Assembly: GCF_007829885.1 (NCBI RefSeq) | Contig: NZ_VIWW01000001.1 | Span: 1,798,001 to 1,862,000 of the forward strand | Origin: Streptomyces brevispora | Lineage (GTDB): Bacteria; Actinomycetota; Actinomycetes; Streptomycetales; Streptomycetaceae | DNA length: 64,000 nt | Reading direction: 5' to 3' | Shown here: positions 18,755-27,027 of the stretch, piece by piece | Position numbering within the stretch: position 1 is the first letter of the stretch | Layout: each line of letters opens with the position of its first letter | Notes under the pieces: model-generated | Told to the model about the DNA's origin: nothing | The model's database searches: none | Seen by the model: only the letters and a program-made list of their open reading frames with translations | Program-made: the position numbers and the translations under genes

Positions 18755-19327
18755 TCAGCCGGTGGCCGTCGCTCCTCGGCCGGCAGCGCGCCTCGGCACC
18801 GTTGTCGGCCAGTGGGCCAGCGCCGCCGTCGCGCCGTACCAGGCCGCCAGCCCGGCCAGGGCGGCCAGCCAGCCGCCCGCCTTGGTCAGGAAGCCGCTGT
18901 CCGCGAACTGCCCGATGCCCAGGAGCAGAAGCGCCACGAACAGCAGCCCGTACGTCCCCTGGCCCAGCAGACCGCGGCCGGCCGCGCCGAGTGTCAGCGT
19001 GAGTGCGAACAGGGCCCAGAGCAGCAGGAACAGCCCTGCCGCGTGGTCGGAGACCCTGGCGTCGGCTCCGGCGCCCCAGGTGAACCAGAAGGCGCCGAGT
19101 CCGGCGAAGGCCGTGCCGGTGAATCCGTTGCCCGCGCGGAACTCCAGAAGTCCGGCGACGAACAGGGCGATACCGCCGACATACAGCGCGAGCGAGACGG
19201 CGTCGGCCGCCGTCACCCCGCCCACGGCCCCGGTATGACCGATCCCGAATGCCAACAGCGTGAGCCCCAGGGCGAGATGGCCGAGGGTGGAGGTACTGGT
19301 GTTTCCCGCAGAGACGTCGTTGTCCAC
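18755..19327 (-). CDS. GPR1/FUN34/YaaH (AceTr) family acetate transporter-like membrane protein
   Basis: A 190-residue membrane protein with six hydrophobic segments. It begins TSTLGHLALGLTLLAFGIGH and contains a central GLLEFRAGNGFTGTAFAGLG and FWFTWG, the pattern of the AceTr family of acetate/succinate channels (SatP in E. coli). The canonical NPAPLGL motif near the first helix is replaced, so the substrate may differ from acetate. It is transcribed convergently toward glmS. Its homologue sits beside glmS in S. coelicolor. Confidence 0.85.
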   Translation of the reverse strand: MDNDVSAGNTSTSTLGHLALGLTLLAFGIGHTGAVGGVTAADAVSLALYVGGIALFVAGLLEFRAGNGFTGTAFAGLGAFWFTWGAGADARVSDHAAGLFLLLWALFALTLTLGAAGRGLLGQGTYGLLFVALLLLGIGQFADSGFLTKAGGWLAALAGLAAWYGATAALAHWPTTVPRRAAGRGATATG

Positions 19328-19483
19328 GGCGGGCTCCCTTCACATGCAGTCGTGCCGTTTCCGAGTGACTCTTATGTACCCTTCACAAGCGCACAATCCA
19401 CCTCTACGGATCGGTAGCTTCTTTCATCCCGCTGTTTCTGTAGTCGAGTTGACGCCACCGGGATCCGGGCGGCCGAAACGAAA

Positions 19484-19517
19484 CCGCCCGCCCCCGGAAG
19501 GTCCGGAAGACGGGCGG
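19484..19517 (-). terminator. Probable terminator of the universal stress protein gene
   Basis: CCGCCCG (19484-19490) pairs with CGGGCGG (19511-19517) across a 20-base loop, with A/T runs on both sides. It lies 31 bases downstream of the stop codon of the leftward gene. Confidence 0.45.
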
Positions 19518-19547
19518 AAACGACTCGAACGAGTACGGAGGAACGGG

Positions 19548-20069
19548 CTACGGGATGACGACGACCGGACGTTGGGCGCGCCGGGCCAGCCGACCCGCAA
19601 CCGAGCCGAAGATCCGGCCGACGATCCCCTGCGTGGAGCCCACCACGATCGCGTCGGCCGAGTACTCCCGGCCGACCTCCTCCAGCTCGTGGCAGATGTC
19701 CCCGCCGCGCTCGACGAGCACCCATGGCACCTCGGTGAGGTAGTCCGCGCAGGCGAGCTCCAGGCCGAGGACCTCGGTGCGGTGATCGGGCACATCGACG
19801 AAGACGGGCGGTTCGCAGCCTGCCCAGACGGTGGTCGGCAACCGATTGGCGACATGCACGATGATCAGGCCGGAACCCGATCTTCGGGCCATGCCGATGG
19901 CGTAGGCGAGGGCTCGCTCACTGGAGGTCGAGCCGTCGAAGCCGACGACGACCCCGTGCCGGAACGCGGGATCGCAGGAATGACGTGTTTCTTCGGCCGC
20001 CTGGGGGCCCGACTCGGGGTCGGCTACCTGCCTGCGGTCCGCGGGTTCGGGGATTTCGTGACCGGCCAT
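19548..20069 (-). CDS. Universal stress protein (UspA family)
   Basis: A 173-residue protein with one Usp domain at about residues 35-173. It starts HGVVVGFDGSTSSERALAYA and ends with the ATP-binding loop in GSTQGIVGRIFGSVAGRLAR, followed by RPVVVIP. The G-2x-G-9x-G(S/T) motif (GSTQGIVGRIFGSVAGRL) is intact, so it probably binds ATP. The first 35 residues are an acidic extension. I placed the start at the ATG at 20069; upstream in-frame codons give a non-homologous arginine-rich leader. It lies next to the adpA regulatory region. Confidence 0.88.
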   Translation of the reverse strand: MAGHEIPEPADRRQVADPESGPQAAEETRHSCDPAFRHGVVVGFDGSTSSERALAYAIGMARRSGSGLIIVHVANRLPTTVWAGCEPPVFVDVPDHRTEVLGLELACADYLTEVPWVLVERGGDICHELEEVGREYSADAIVVGSTQGIVGRIFGSVAGRLARRAQRPVVVIP

Positions 20070-21145
20070 CGGTGTCTCGGCGAAGAGAGTCCTCGTGAGG
20101 AGAGCGGCTTGGAGGAGCTGCGTCAGTGGGCGGTGTGGCGGTGTCCTGGAATCATCTTCCCAACCCCATACCCCCAAGGGTACGGCGCCACTCCTCCACG
20201 ACCCAGACCCGCGCAAAGCGCGCGCGACGTTTCACGGAGCATGCCCGAGACCGCCCCCGTATGGCAATGCCGGTTGCCTTGTACACCGACGTCACGGAAG
20301 CCGGACCGCCGCGATCGGCGACCGCCCCGGAGGCCGCCCCCAGCCGGATGATCTCACCGCCGCACACCGTTCACGGGTCCCGTTCACCGGGTGCCGTTCA
20401 CCGGCCGCGTCCGGGCCCCGTCCGCGGGTCCCCAGACCGTGCGGTACCGACCGCGGTGCCGCCGTTCGACTCCCGGGGCGGCTCCTCGCCCGCCCCCGTT
20501 CCACCCGCCCATCCGGAACCCGCCGCACGGCCGGCCGCCGACATGACCCGCGGCCGGTGGCCGGTCACCGGCCGGCCCCGGTCCCCCTCCTCGCCCACGG
20601 CGGCTCCGCCGGCGCAGTCGCGGCCGCCGCAACCGGCCCGCCCACGCCCGCCGTGACCTGCCGGATGCCGCCGCACCGGTCCGCGCGCACCGCCGCCCCA
20701 GCGGCCGAAGGGGCGCGTGGAAGCGGCGGATCCTTCCGAGGCGTGCGCCGGTTGAACGAATGATTTCCGCACACGCGACCGTATGTTTTCAGCCAACTTC
20801 ACTCCTCGGTCAATTCCTTGTCGAATTGGCCGATCAACCCCCTTGCCAGCAGGCAGGAAGAGACCGAGCGGTACGCTTCCACCCAACAGGGACGGGCCAT
20901 GAACGCGAGGCGCACTTCCCTGCGCGACTCACGAGTGAAACGCTTCGTGATCGAATGCTTCCCGCCAGGTTGCCTTGTCGACATAAAGCCGGTTGGTGAA
21001 CTTGTCACGACGGCACCACGGGACGCAGTAGATTCGATCTTGGGTGTCGAAGGCTGGGGACTCGTGCACGACCGAGGGGACATGTGCAGGTGCGACAGGC
21101 CCGTAAGGACCAGGAAGACGCGAACACCGAGGGGGGCTTAGCGTC
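20070..21145. other. Long adpA upstream region, no gene recognised
   Basis: This gap of more than 1 kb separates the stress protein gene from adpA. Base composition is mixed, and 20760-21000 is the least GC-rich part. Several open frames exist, but none has convincing codon use or homology. A weak 80-codon frame (20899-21141) ends just before adpA and could be a leader peptide; I do not call it. Long regulatory leaders with ArpA-type and AdpA sites are known upstream of adpA in other Streptomyces. I found no exact AdpA consensus (TGGCSNGWWY) by eye. Confidence 0.6.
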
Positions 21146-22381
21146 ATGAGCCAGGACTCCGCCATCGCAACGGAGGCTGTACGGAAGCTGAGCGGGCGCC
21201 GGCGCCGGGAGGTCGTGGCCGTACTGCTGTTCAGCGGTGGCCCCATCTTCGAGAGCTCCATTCCGCTCTCCGTGTTCGGTATCGACCGCCAGGACGCGGG
21301 AGTTCCGCGCTACCGGCTTCTCGTGTGCAGCGGCGAAGAGGGACCGCTGCGCACCACCGGGGGGCTCGAACTCACCGCGCCCTACGGGCTGGAGGCGATC
21401 AGCAGGGCCGGCACCGTCGTGGTGCCCGCCTGGCGCTCGATCACCTCGCCACCGCCCGTGGAGGCACTGGACGCGCTGCGCCGCGCCCACGAGGAGGGGG
21501 CCAGAATCGTCGGGCTCTGCACGGGGGCCTTCGTCCTCGCCGCAGCCGGCCTGCTCGACGGCCGCCCGGCGACCACACACTGGATGTACGCGCCGACGCT
21601 GGCCAAGCGCTATCCGTCGGTCCACGTCGATCCGCGCGAGCTGTTCGTCGACGACGGTGACGTGCTCACCTCCGCGGGCACAGCGGCCGGCATCGACCTC
21701 TGTCTGCACATAGTGCGCTCGGACCACGGCACGGAGGCCGCCGGGGCACTCGCCCGCCGGCTCGTCGTGCCGCCGCGGCGCAGCGGCGGCCAGGAGCGCT
21801 ACCTCGACAGGTCTTTACCTGAGGAGATCGGCTCCGACCCGCTCGCCGAGGTCGTGGCCTGGGCACTGGAGCATCTGCACGAGCAGTTCGACGTGGAGAC
21901 GCTCGCCGCGCGCGCCTACATGAGCCGGCGGACCTTCGACCGGAGGTTCCGTTCGCTCACCGGCAGCGCACCGCTCCAGTGGCTGATCACTCAGCGGGTG
22001 CTGCAGGCGCAGCGGCTGCTGGAGACGTCCGACTACTCGGTCGACGAGGTCGCGGGCCGTTGCGGCTTCCGCTCGCCGGTCGCGCTGCGCGGACACTTCC
22101 GGCGTCAGCTGGGCTCCTCCCCCGCCGCGTACCGGGCCGCCTACCGGGCGCGTCGTCCGCAGGGCGGTCCTCCCGAGCCGGTCACCACGGTCACCGAGCC
22201 GGTGGTGCCCGCACAGGCCACCTCAGCGAGCCGTCGTCCCGCTCCGGCGGGGGCTCCCGCGGGTCCGTCCACCGCTGCCCCGGCAGCACCGGACGCGGCA
22301 CGCGGCGAACACGGCAGAGCGGGCTCCGACGCGTACGCCGCGGGGCGCCCGGCCCTGCCGGGGCAGCGGAGCGCCCCGTAG
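21146..22381 (+). CDS. adpA: AdpA (BldH), central developmental transcription factor
   Basis: A 411-residue AraC/XylS regulator. Residues 20-200 form a DJ-1/PfpI-like dimer domain (VVAVLLFSGGPIFESSIPLS, the pseudo-nucleophile elbow GLCTGAFVLAAAGLL). Residues 225-320 are two helix-turn-helix motifs (DVETLAARAYMSRRTFDRRF, SVDEVAGRCGFRSPVALRGH). A disordered proline/alanine-rich tail follows. The sequence is close to what I know of S. griseus and S. coelicolor AdpA, which control hundreds of genes for differentiation and antibiotic production. The DNA carries the hallmark TTA codon between the domains. orn follows after 10 bases. Confidence 0.97.
   Translation: MSQDSAIATEAVRKLSGRRRREVVAVLLFSGGPIFESSIPLSVFGIDRQDAGVPRYRLLVCSGEEGPLRTTGGLELTAPYGLEAISRAGTVVVPAWRSITSPPPVEALDALRRAHEEGARIVGLCTGAFVLAAAGLLDGRPATTHWMYAPTLAKRYPSVHVDPRELFVDDGDVLTSAGTAAGIDLCLHIVRSDHGTEAAGALARRLVVPPRRSGGQERYLDRSLPEEIGSDPLAEVVAWALEHLHEQFDVETLAARAYMSRRTFDRRFRSLTGSAPLQWLITQRVLQAQRLLETSDYSVDEVAGRCGFRSPVALRGHFRRQLGSSPAAYRAAYRARRPQGGPPEPVTTVTEPVVPAQATSASRRPAPAGAPAGPSTAAPAAPDAARGEHGRAGSDAYAAGRPALPGQRSAP
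21815..21817 (+). promoter_or_regulatory. TTA codon of adpA (bldA checkpoint)
   Basis: Leu224, in RSLPEE between the two AdpA domains, is encoded by TTA. This conserved codon makes AdpA synthesis depend on the bldA leucyl-tRNA in the species studied. Confidence 0.92.
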
Positions 22382-22391
22382 GGTGGGGCGC

Positions 22392-22994
22392 ATGAACGAC
22401 CGCATGGTGTGGATCGACTGCGAGATGACCGGGCTCTCGTTGACGGAAGACGCACTCATCGAGGTGGCCGCACTGGTCACCGACTCGGAGTTGAACGTGC
22501 TCGGCGACGGGGTGGACATCGTGATCCGCCCGCCGGACGCGGCCCTGGAGACCATGCCCGAGGTGGTGCGGCAGATGCACACCGCCTCGGGCCTGCTCGA
22601 CGAGCTGGCCGGGGGCACCACCCTGGCCGACGCCGAGGAGAGGGTCCTGGCCTATGTGCGCGAGCACGTGAAGGAGCCCGGCAAGGCCCCGCTCTGCGGG
22701 AACACGGTCGGTACCGACCGCGGGTTCCTGCTGCGGGACATGCCGTCGCTGGAGGGTTACCTCCACTACCGGATCGTCGATGTCTCCTCGGTGAAGGAGC
22801 TGGCCCGCCGCTGGTTCCCGAGGGCGTATTTCAACAGTCCCGAAAAGAATGGCAACCACCGGGCACTCGCGGACATCCGTGACTCCATCACGGAGCTGCG
22901 TTACTACCGCGAGGCGGTCTTCGTCCCCCAGCCGGGACCGGACTCGGAACGCGCGAAGTCGATCGCGGCGCGGCTGACCCCGCCCTCGGTCTAG
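22392..22994 (+). CDS. orn: Oligoribonuclease
   Basis: A 200-residue DEDDh 3'-5' exonuclease that degrades 2-5 nt RNAs and pGpG from c-di-GMP breakdown. It begins MNDRMVWIDCEMTGLSL, with the first catalytic Asp and Glu in DCEMTGL. Further landmarks are NTVGTDRGFLLRDMPSLEGY, RIVDVSSVKELARRWFP, and NGNHRALADIRDSI with the catalytic His and Asp. The ATG at 22392 is 11 bases after the adpA stop, so the two probably share a transcript as in other Streptomyces. The link to c-di-GMP is notable, since cdgA lies at the end of this window. Confidence 0.95.
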   Translation: MNDRMVWIDCEMTGLSLTEDALIEVAALVTDSELNVLGDGVDIVIRPPDAALETMPEVVRQMHTASGLLDELAGGTTLADAEERVLAYVREHVKEPGKAPLCGNTVGTDRGFLLRDMPSLEGYLHYRIVDVSSVKELARRWFPRAYFNSPEKNGNHRALADIRDSITELRYYREAVFVPQPGPDSERAKSIAARLTPPSV

Positions 22995-23120
22995 TACTCC
23001 GGGAAGCCGCTGGTCACGGCCCTCCCGGGGGCCGGGACCCGCGGTTGAACAATGGAGGCGCGAGCACCCTCCAAGACCCTGTACACTTTTTCTCGGCCGG
23101 TCAGAAAAAAGACCGGGCGT

Positions 23121-23194
23121 GGTGGGTATAGCTCAGACGGTAGAGCACCTGGTTGTGGTCCAGGATGTCGCGGGTTCGAGTCCCGTTACTCACC
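23121..23194 (+). tRNA. tRNA-His (anticodon GTG)
   Basis: The cloverleaf folds with acceptor GTGGGTA paired to TACTCAC (one G-U pair), an anticodon loop TTGTGGT giving GTG, and a T-loop GGTTCGAGTCCC. G at 23121 faces C73 at 23194, so the extra G-1 identity base of tRNA-His is genomically encoded. There is no encoded CCA. Its 3' end is the attachment site of the island that follows. Confidence 0.97.
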
Positions 23195-23196
23195 CT
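23173..23196 (+). repeat. Left attachment site (tRNA-His 3' end)
   Basis: The 24 bases at the 3' end of tRNA-His recur at 37790-37813 with 22 matches; the shared uninterrupted core is CCGTTACTCACCCT. An integrase remnant begins 108 bases downstream. This is the arrangement left by tyrosine-recombinase elements that insert into tRNA genes. Confidence 0.78.
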
Positions 23197-23203
23197 CTTC
23201 TGG

Positions 23204-23241
23204 GAAGCCCCTGACCTGCGGAAACGCAGGTCAGGGGCTTC
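23204..23241 (+). terminator. tRNA-His terminator
   Basis: A perfect 17-bp stem (23204-23220 with 23225-23241) capped by a GAAA tetraloop, ten bases after the tRNA, followed by TTCGTTCT. Confidence 0.9.
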
Positions 23242-23304
23242 TTCGTTCTCGGGCTGGCCAAACCACGGCCAAACGCGGCCGGATTTTCGACCTAACGTGC
23301 GCCC

Positions 23305-23990
23305 ATGGCAACGATCAGGAAGCGAGTCCGCAAGGACGAACGGCGAGTTACCAGGTCCGCTGGCTCCAGGGAGGGCGCGGCGGCACATGGGAAGCCGAAA
23401 GGTTTGAGGACGTGGAGCAGGCCGACGCGTTCAAGAAGCTCGTCGACGCCCACAAGCAGCAGTGGCCCTTTGGGTGGGTTCCAGGCCAGGGCTTCGTCGA
23501 GCCCGAACGGGATCCTGACGACGCGCCCCTGACCGACTGGGCTCGGCGCTACGTCGACCGCCTCACCGGTATCGACCCGCGGACCCGGGATGATTACCGG
23601 CGCGAGGTTGATCGCCACATCTCCCTCATGGTGCACACCACCCGATCGGGACAGGTGATGCCGGCCACCATCGCTAATATCACCGCCGACGATGTTCAGG
23701 ACTGGGTTCGACTTCAGGAAGCGGGCGAGCACGACCCGAAAGTAGGGCGGTGGGTCCGTCGACCGGCCTCGCCGAAGTCCACAGCCAACCGACACGGGTT
23801 GCTGTGGTGCATCGTGCAGGCGGCGATCGACGCCGATCCCCCACTGCGCACCAAGAACTGCTGCGCGAACACCCGCCTTCCACGTGTCGATGACGGGACG
23901 TCCGAGGAGATGGTCTTCCTGGAACAGGAGGAGTACCAGCTCCTCCGCAGGCACATCCCCGACGCTGCAGCGCGAGACCTCGCCGACTAG
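23305..23990 (+). pseudogene. Tyrosine-recombinase integrase remnant, frameshifted and truncated
   Basis: The ATG at 23305 starts MATIRKRVRKDE; one G appears lost near 23336-23341, after which the downstream frame continues TASYQVRWLQGGRGGTWEAE and a typical integrase N-terminal region. That region includes an AP2-like arm domain and a SAM-like core-binding domain (about 23520-23880). The frame ends at 23990 in AARDLAD, before any part of the catalytic domain with its R-H-R-Y residues. It therefore cannot recombine. Its position directly after tRNA-His explains the attachment site. Confidence 0.8.
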
Positions 23991-24021
23991 TTGATCGGTA
24001 CCGGCATGCGGTGGGGAGAGG

Positions 24022-24315
24022 CTACGGCCCTTCAATCTGCTCGGTGAGCTCGACGTCCCGACGACGCCGCTCACAGGGCTCCTTCCCGGCCCGGCGCCGG
24101 CGGTAGTAGGTGGAGGAGGCGATGGAGAGTTCCCGAAGTACGCACTCGACTCCCAGGTGCGGATGCTCGTCGAGGAGCGCGGTTACCTGGGCCGGGTCGG
24201 GTCGAGTTGCGCCGCGAAAAACGCCGAGGCCGTCCGCAGCACGTCGTTCGCCCGCTTGAGCTGGGCGTTCTCCTTGCGCAGGGCCACCAGCTCGGCGTGT
24301 TCGTCTCCGGTTCGT
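24022..24315 (-). mobile_element. IS3-family transposase fragment (orfA end/orfB start)
   Basis: On the minus strand one frame reads LVALRKENAQLKRANDVLRT, then ASAFFAAQLDP, the end of an IS3-family OrfA. A second frame then gives VTALLDEHPHLGVECVLREL and SSTYYRRRRAGKEPCERRR, the start of OrfB. The frame change between them is the normal programmed -1 frameshift region. The fragment stops abruptly at TEQIEGP, and both ends of the element are missing. Confidence 0.8.
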
Positions 24316-24436
24316 TGTGGCCGCCGTTAGGAACAGTTCGCATATCTCAGTCCTCCTCCTGTCCCACTGGAACCCAGGTGGAAGCGCCTGAACGATCTAC
24401 TGCGGACCACGCGGCAACTGTCTCAGAAGAAGACAC

Positions 24437-24570
24437 ATGCGCACGGAGCTGCCGCTGGACGCGCTGGAGATGGCCCTGCGGCGGCAGAGGATCAAGAAGG
24501 ACGCCGATCTTATTCACCACAGCGACCGCGGGTCGCAAGGTGGATTCAACCGGTCGTCGCAACACCTGAT
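24437..24570 (+). mobile_element. IS3-family OrfB fragment (DDE core)
   Basis: A short plus-strand stretch encodes MRTELPLDALEMALRRQRIK followed by LIHHSDRGSQ, the segment around the second catalytic aspartate of IS3-family transposases. Similarity ends after GSQ. It is oriented opposite to the neighbouring fragment at 24022-24315, so at least two insertions or a rearrangement occurred here. Confidence 0.75.
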
Positions 24571-24604
24571 CATGGAGGTGTGGCCGAGCGGTCCTCGGGC
24601 CGCC

Positions 24605-25375
24605 CTACTCGGCCCCGAGGATGTCCTGGTTGATCGCACCCTTGCCGCCGTCGACCACGAGGTCGACGCCGTTGATGTAGCTGGCCTTGTCGGAGGCGAG
24701 GAAGACGACGGCCTCGGAGACCTCGCTCGAGTCCGCGAACCGCTTCGCCGGGATGTGCTTCGACACGGACGCGATCGCCTCTTCGGACAGCGACGCCCGG
24801 GTCAGGGGCGTCATGATGGCGCCCGGCATGACGGCGTTGACCCGGATGTCGTGCTTGCCGAACTCGAAGGCCGCCTGCTTGGTGAAGCCTCGGATGGCGA
24901 ACTTGGACGCGGAGTACGCAGGGTTCACCGTCGTGTCGTAGCGCATGCCGGCCAGGGACGAGATGTTGACGATGGAGCCCTTGCCGTTCTCGACCATGGT
25001 GGGCAGCACCGCCTGCATGCCGAAGAAGGTCCCGGCCAGGTTGACGTCCATGATGCTGCGGTAGAGGTCCTCGCCGACCTCCAGGAGGCCGACGATCGGG
25101 CCGGCGATCCCGGCGTTGTTGACCAGGACGTCGACGGTGCCGAACGCCGCCTTCGTCTGCTGGACCGCCGCCTCCCAGCTGCTCGTGTCGGTGACGTCGA
25201 GCTCGACGAAGAGGGCGTCACCGCCCAGCTCGTCCGCGAGCTTGTTGCCGCTCGCGACGTCCAGGTCGGCGACGACGACCTTCGCGCCCTCCTCGACGAA
25301 CTTCCTGACGTGGGCCTCGCCCATTCCCTTCGCACCGCCGGTGATGATGGCGACCTTGCCGTCCAGGATGCCCAT
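24605..25375 (-). CDS. SDR-family oxidoreductase (operon A, last gene)
   Basis: A 256-residue classical short-chain dehydrogenase. The NAD(P)-binding loop is ITGGAKGMGEAH, followed by DLDV at the end of the second strand (Asp suggests NAD). NNAG is present, and the catalytic Ser with Tyr-x-x-x-Lys is in AYSASKFAIRG. GGAGGAGAG just upstream supports the ATG at 25375. It closes the seven-gene leftward operon A, 101 bases after the flavin reductase gene. Probable role: oxidation of an alcohol produced by the pathway. The substrate is unknown. Confidence 0.88.
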   Translation of the reverse strand: MGILDGKVAIITGGAKGMGEAHVRKFVEEGAKVVVADLDVASGNKLADELGGDALFVELDVTDTSSWEAAVQQTKAAFGTVDVLVNNAGIAGPIVGLLEVGEDLYRSIMDVNLAGTFFGMQAVLPTMVENGKGSIVNISSLAGMRYDTTVNPAYSASKFAIRGFTKQAAFEFGKHDIRVNAVMPGAIMTPLTRASLSEEAIASVSKHIPAKRFADSSEVSEAVVFLASDKASYINGVDLVVDGGKGAINQDILGAE

Positions 25376-25476
25376 GGCTCTCCTCCTTCTGTCTGCCGTG
25401 CGCCGTCGCACGGTCGTCGGGGCGTGCTGACGGGACGTGCTTGCCGGTCCCGCTCCGTACCGTCAGGGCGGGGGCG

Positions 25477-26028
25477 TCACGACGCCTGCTCGTGCGCGAC
25501 GAGTTCGCGGAACCGCGCGCCGTGCCACACCAGGGGCTCGTTCTCGCCGACCCCGAGCTTGTTGACCTCGAGCAGCGCCATCCAGTGGTCACCGGCCTCG
25601 GTGACGTGGTGGATCGAGCACTCGAGCCACAGCGCCGCGTCCTCGAGGAAGACGGCACCTCCGGCCCCGACCTCGACCGGGACCTCGTCGAAGCGTGCCG
25701 CACGGTCCTTGCCGGCCAGCTTGCGGGTCAGGTCGCCCTGCCCCTTGCCGAAGACGGAGACGCCGAGCGTGCCCGCCTCCTTGATCCGGTCCCAGGTCTC
25801 GGACGACTTCTGCACCGCGACCGCGCCGAGGCACGGCTCCAGGGAGACGCCGACCATGAACGAGGACGCCACGAGCGCGTGCTTCTCGCCGTCGACGTCG
25901 GCCGCGAGCACGGCCACGCCCGACGGGAACTGTGCGAACGCGTCGCGCACGGCTCGAGGGTCCCCGACGATCTCGCGCACCTTGCTCACCGACCCGATCT
26001 CCTGCTCTATGACAGTCACCGGGCTCAC
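25477..26028 (-). CDS. Flavin reductase, two-component monooxygenase partner (operon A)
   Basis: A 183-residue protein of the flavin reductase-like/HpaC family: FAQFPSGVAVLAADV, HALVASSFMVGVSLEPCLGA and the C-terminal GDHWMALLEVNKLGVGENEP with PLVWHGARFREL. Such enzymes use NAD(P)H to supply reduced FMN to a partner oxygenase, here most likely the luciferase-like protein at 29498-30682. The GTG at 26028 overlaps the stop of the upstream SDR gene (GTGTGA), with GGAAAGG before it; GTG at 26019 is an alternative start. It is about three quarters identical by eye to the operon B copy at 30986-31510. Confidence 0.88.
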   Translation of the reverse strand: MSPVTVIEQEIGSVSKVREIVGDPRAVRDAFAQFPSGVAVLAADVDGEKHALVASSFMVGVSLEPCLGAVAVQKSSETWDRIKEAGTLGVSVFGKGQGDLTRKLAGKDRAARFDEVPVEVGAGGAVFLEDAALWLECSIHHVTEAGDHWMALLEVNKLGVGENEPLVWHGARFRELVAHEQAS

Positions 26029-26957
26029 ACCCTTTCCACGTTCGCGGCGTCCTCGGGCAGTACCGAGTCCAGCTCGGGAGCGAGGTGCACCATCTGGTCG
26101 CGGAACGACTCGCTCGCGTTGTGGAACACGCGCATCTCGCCGTCCTTCGTCAGGGCCTCGGCCTGCTCGACCCACGCCTCGGGCGTGGCCGCCGCAGCAT
26201 CGACGCGCTCCATGCCCGCGATGGCCACACGGCCCGCCGCGACACCCGCGATCTCGAACGTGTCGGCGTACGTCGTGGAGTCCTGGTGGGCGAGGTAGGT
26301 CACGAAGGCCGACACTGCCTCCGGCGGGACGTTCTCCTTCATGGCCTCCTGCACGACGGGGTTCGGGAACGCGTCCTGCGTCATCGGCGTCCAGGCCACG
26401 GGCATGAGCGTCGTGACCTGCACGCCGACCTCGCGCGCCTCGGCCGCGAGACCGATGCTCAGGCCCCACACCGCGGCCTTGGCGGCGGAGTAGGCCGAGT
26501 CGAGCGGCACACCCATGAGGCCGTTCGAGGAGATGTTGATCAGGCGACCCGTGCCCGAGGCGATGAGGTGCGGCATCGCGGCGCGTGACACCTCGACAAC
26601 GCCCTTGACCGTGACGTCGAAGACGCGCCACCACGTGTCGCGGTCCATCTCCCAGAACGTGCCGAACGCGTTGATGCCGGCGTTGTTCACGACGACGTCG
26701 AGCTGGCCGTACGCGTCGATCGCGGTCTGCACGATGGCCTCCGCGCCGGTGACGACGTTGTTGATGTCGACCACGGCGGTACCGCCGTCAGCGATGATCT
26801 CGGCAACGACCGAGGCGGCGTTGTCCGCGTTGAGGTCATTCACGACGACGCGCGCGCCGCGCGAGGCGAGCATCTTGGCGTGCGCGCGACCCATGCCCTG
26901 GCCTGCGCCGGTGACGATCGCGACGCGGCCGCCGAAGTCGAGGTTCTGTGCAGTCAT
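26025..26957 (-). CDS. SDR-family oxidoreductase with C-terminal extension (operon A)
   Basis: A 310-residue SDR. The cofactor loop is VTGAGQGMGRAHAKML, followed by NDLN, NNAG and the active-site AYSAAKAAVWG. The first 240 residues are the SDR fold; the remaining 70 (AATPEAWVEQAEALTKDGEM onward) are an extension without a recognised domain. It overlaps the start of the flavin reductase gene by four bases and follows the next SDR by 70 bases. A relic of the same gene stands before the flavin reductase gene of operon B, which shows that the pair is ancestral. Confidence 0.87.
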   Translation of the reverse strand: MTAQNLDFGGRVAIVTGAGQGMGRAHAKMLASRGARVVVNDLNADNAASVVAEIIADGGTAVVDINNVVTGAEAIVQTAIDAYGQLDVVVNNAGINAFGTFWEMDRDTWWRVFDVTVKGVVEVSRAAMPHLIASGTGRLINISSNGLMGVPLDSAYSAAKAAVWGLSIGLAAEAREVGVQVTTLMPVAWTPMTQDAFPNPVVQEAMKENVPPEAVSAFVTYLAHQDSTTYADTFEIAGVAAGRVAIAGMERVDAAAATPEAWVEQAEALTKDGEMRVFHNASESFRDQMVHLAPELDSVLPEDAANVERV

Positions 26958-27027
26958 GTCCGTGCTTCTCCTGAGAAGTTCTGCTGTGTCTGTGCGGGGC
27001 CGCTCCGGCGGCCCCGGGGCGGGCCGT

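Noticed and set aside
20258..20760. Open frames upstream of adpA
   Set aside because: Pro/Arg-rich translations on both strands, no homology and no ribosome binding sites; treated as regulatory DNA.
20899..21141. 80-codon frame ending four bases before adpA
   Set aside because: It could be a leader peptide, but codon bias is weak and I recognise no homologue.
24437..26407. Plus-strand frame of more than 650 codons across the SDR and reductase genes
   Set aside because: Only its first 45 codons match a transposase; the rest is the complement of two intact operon A genes.
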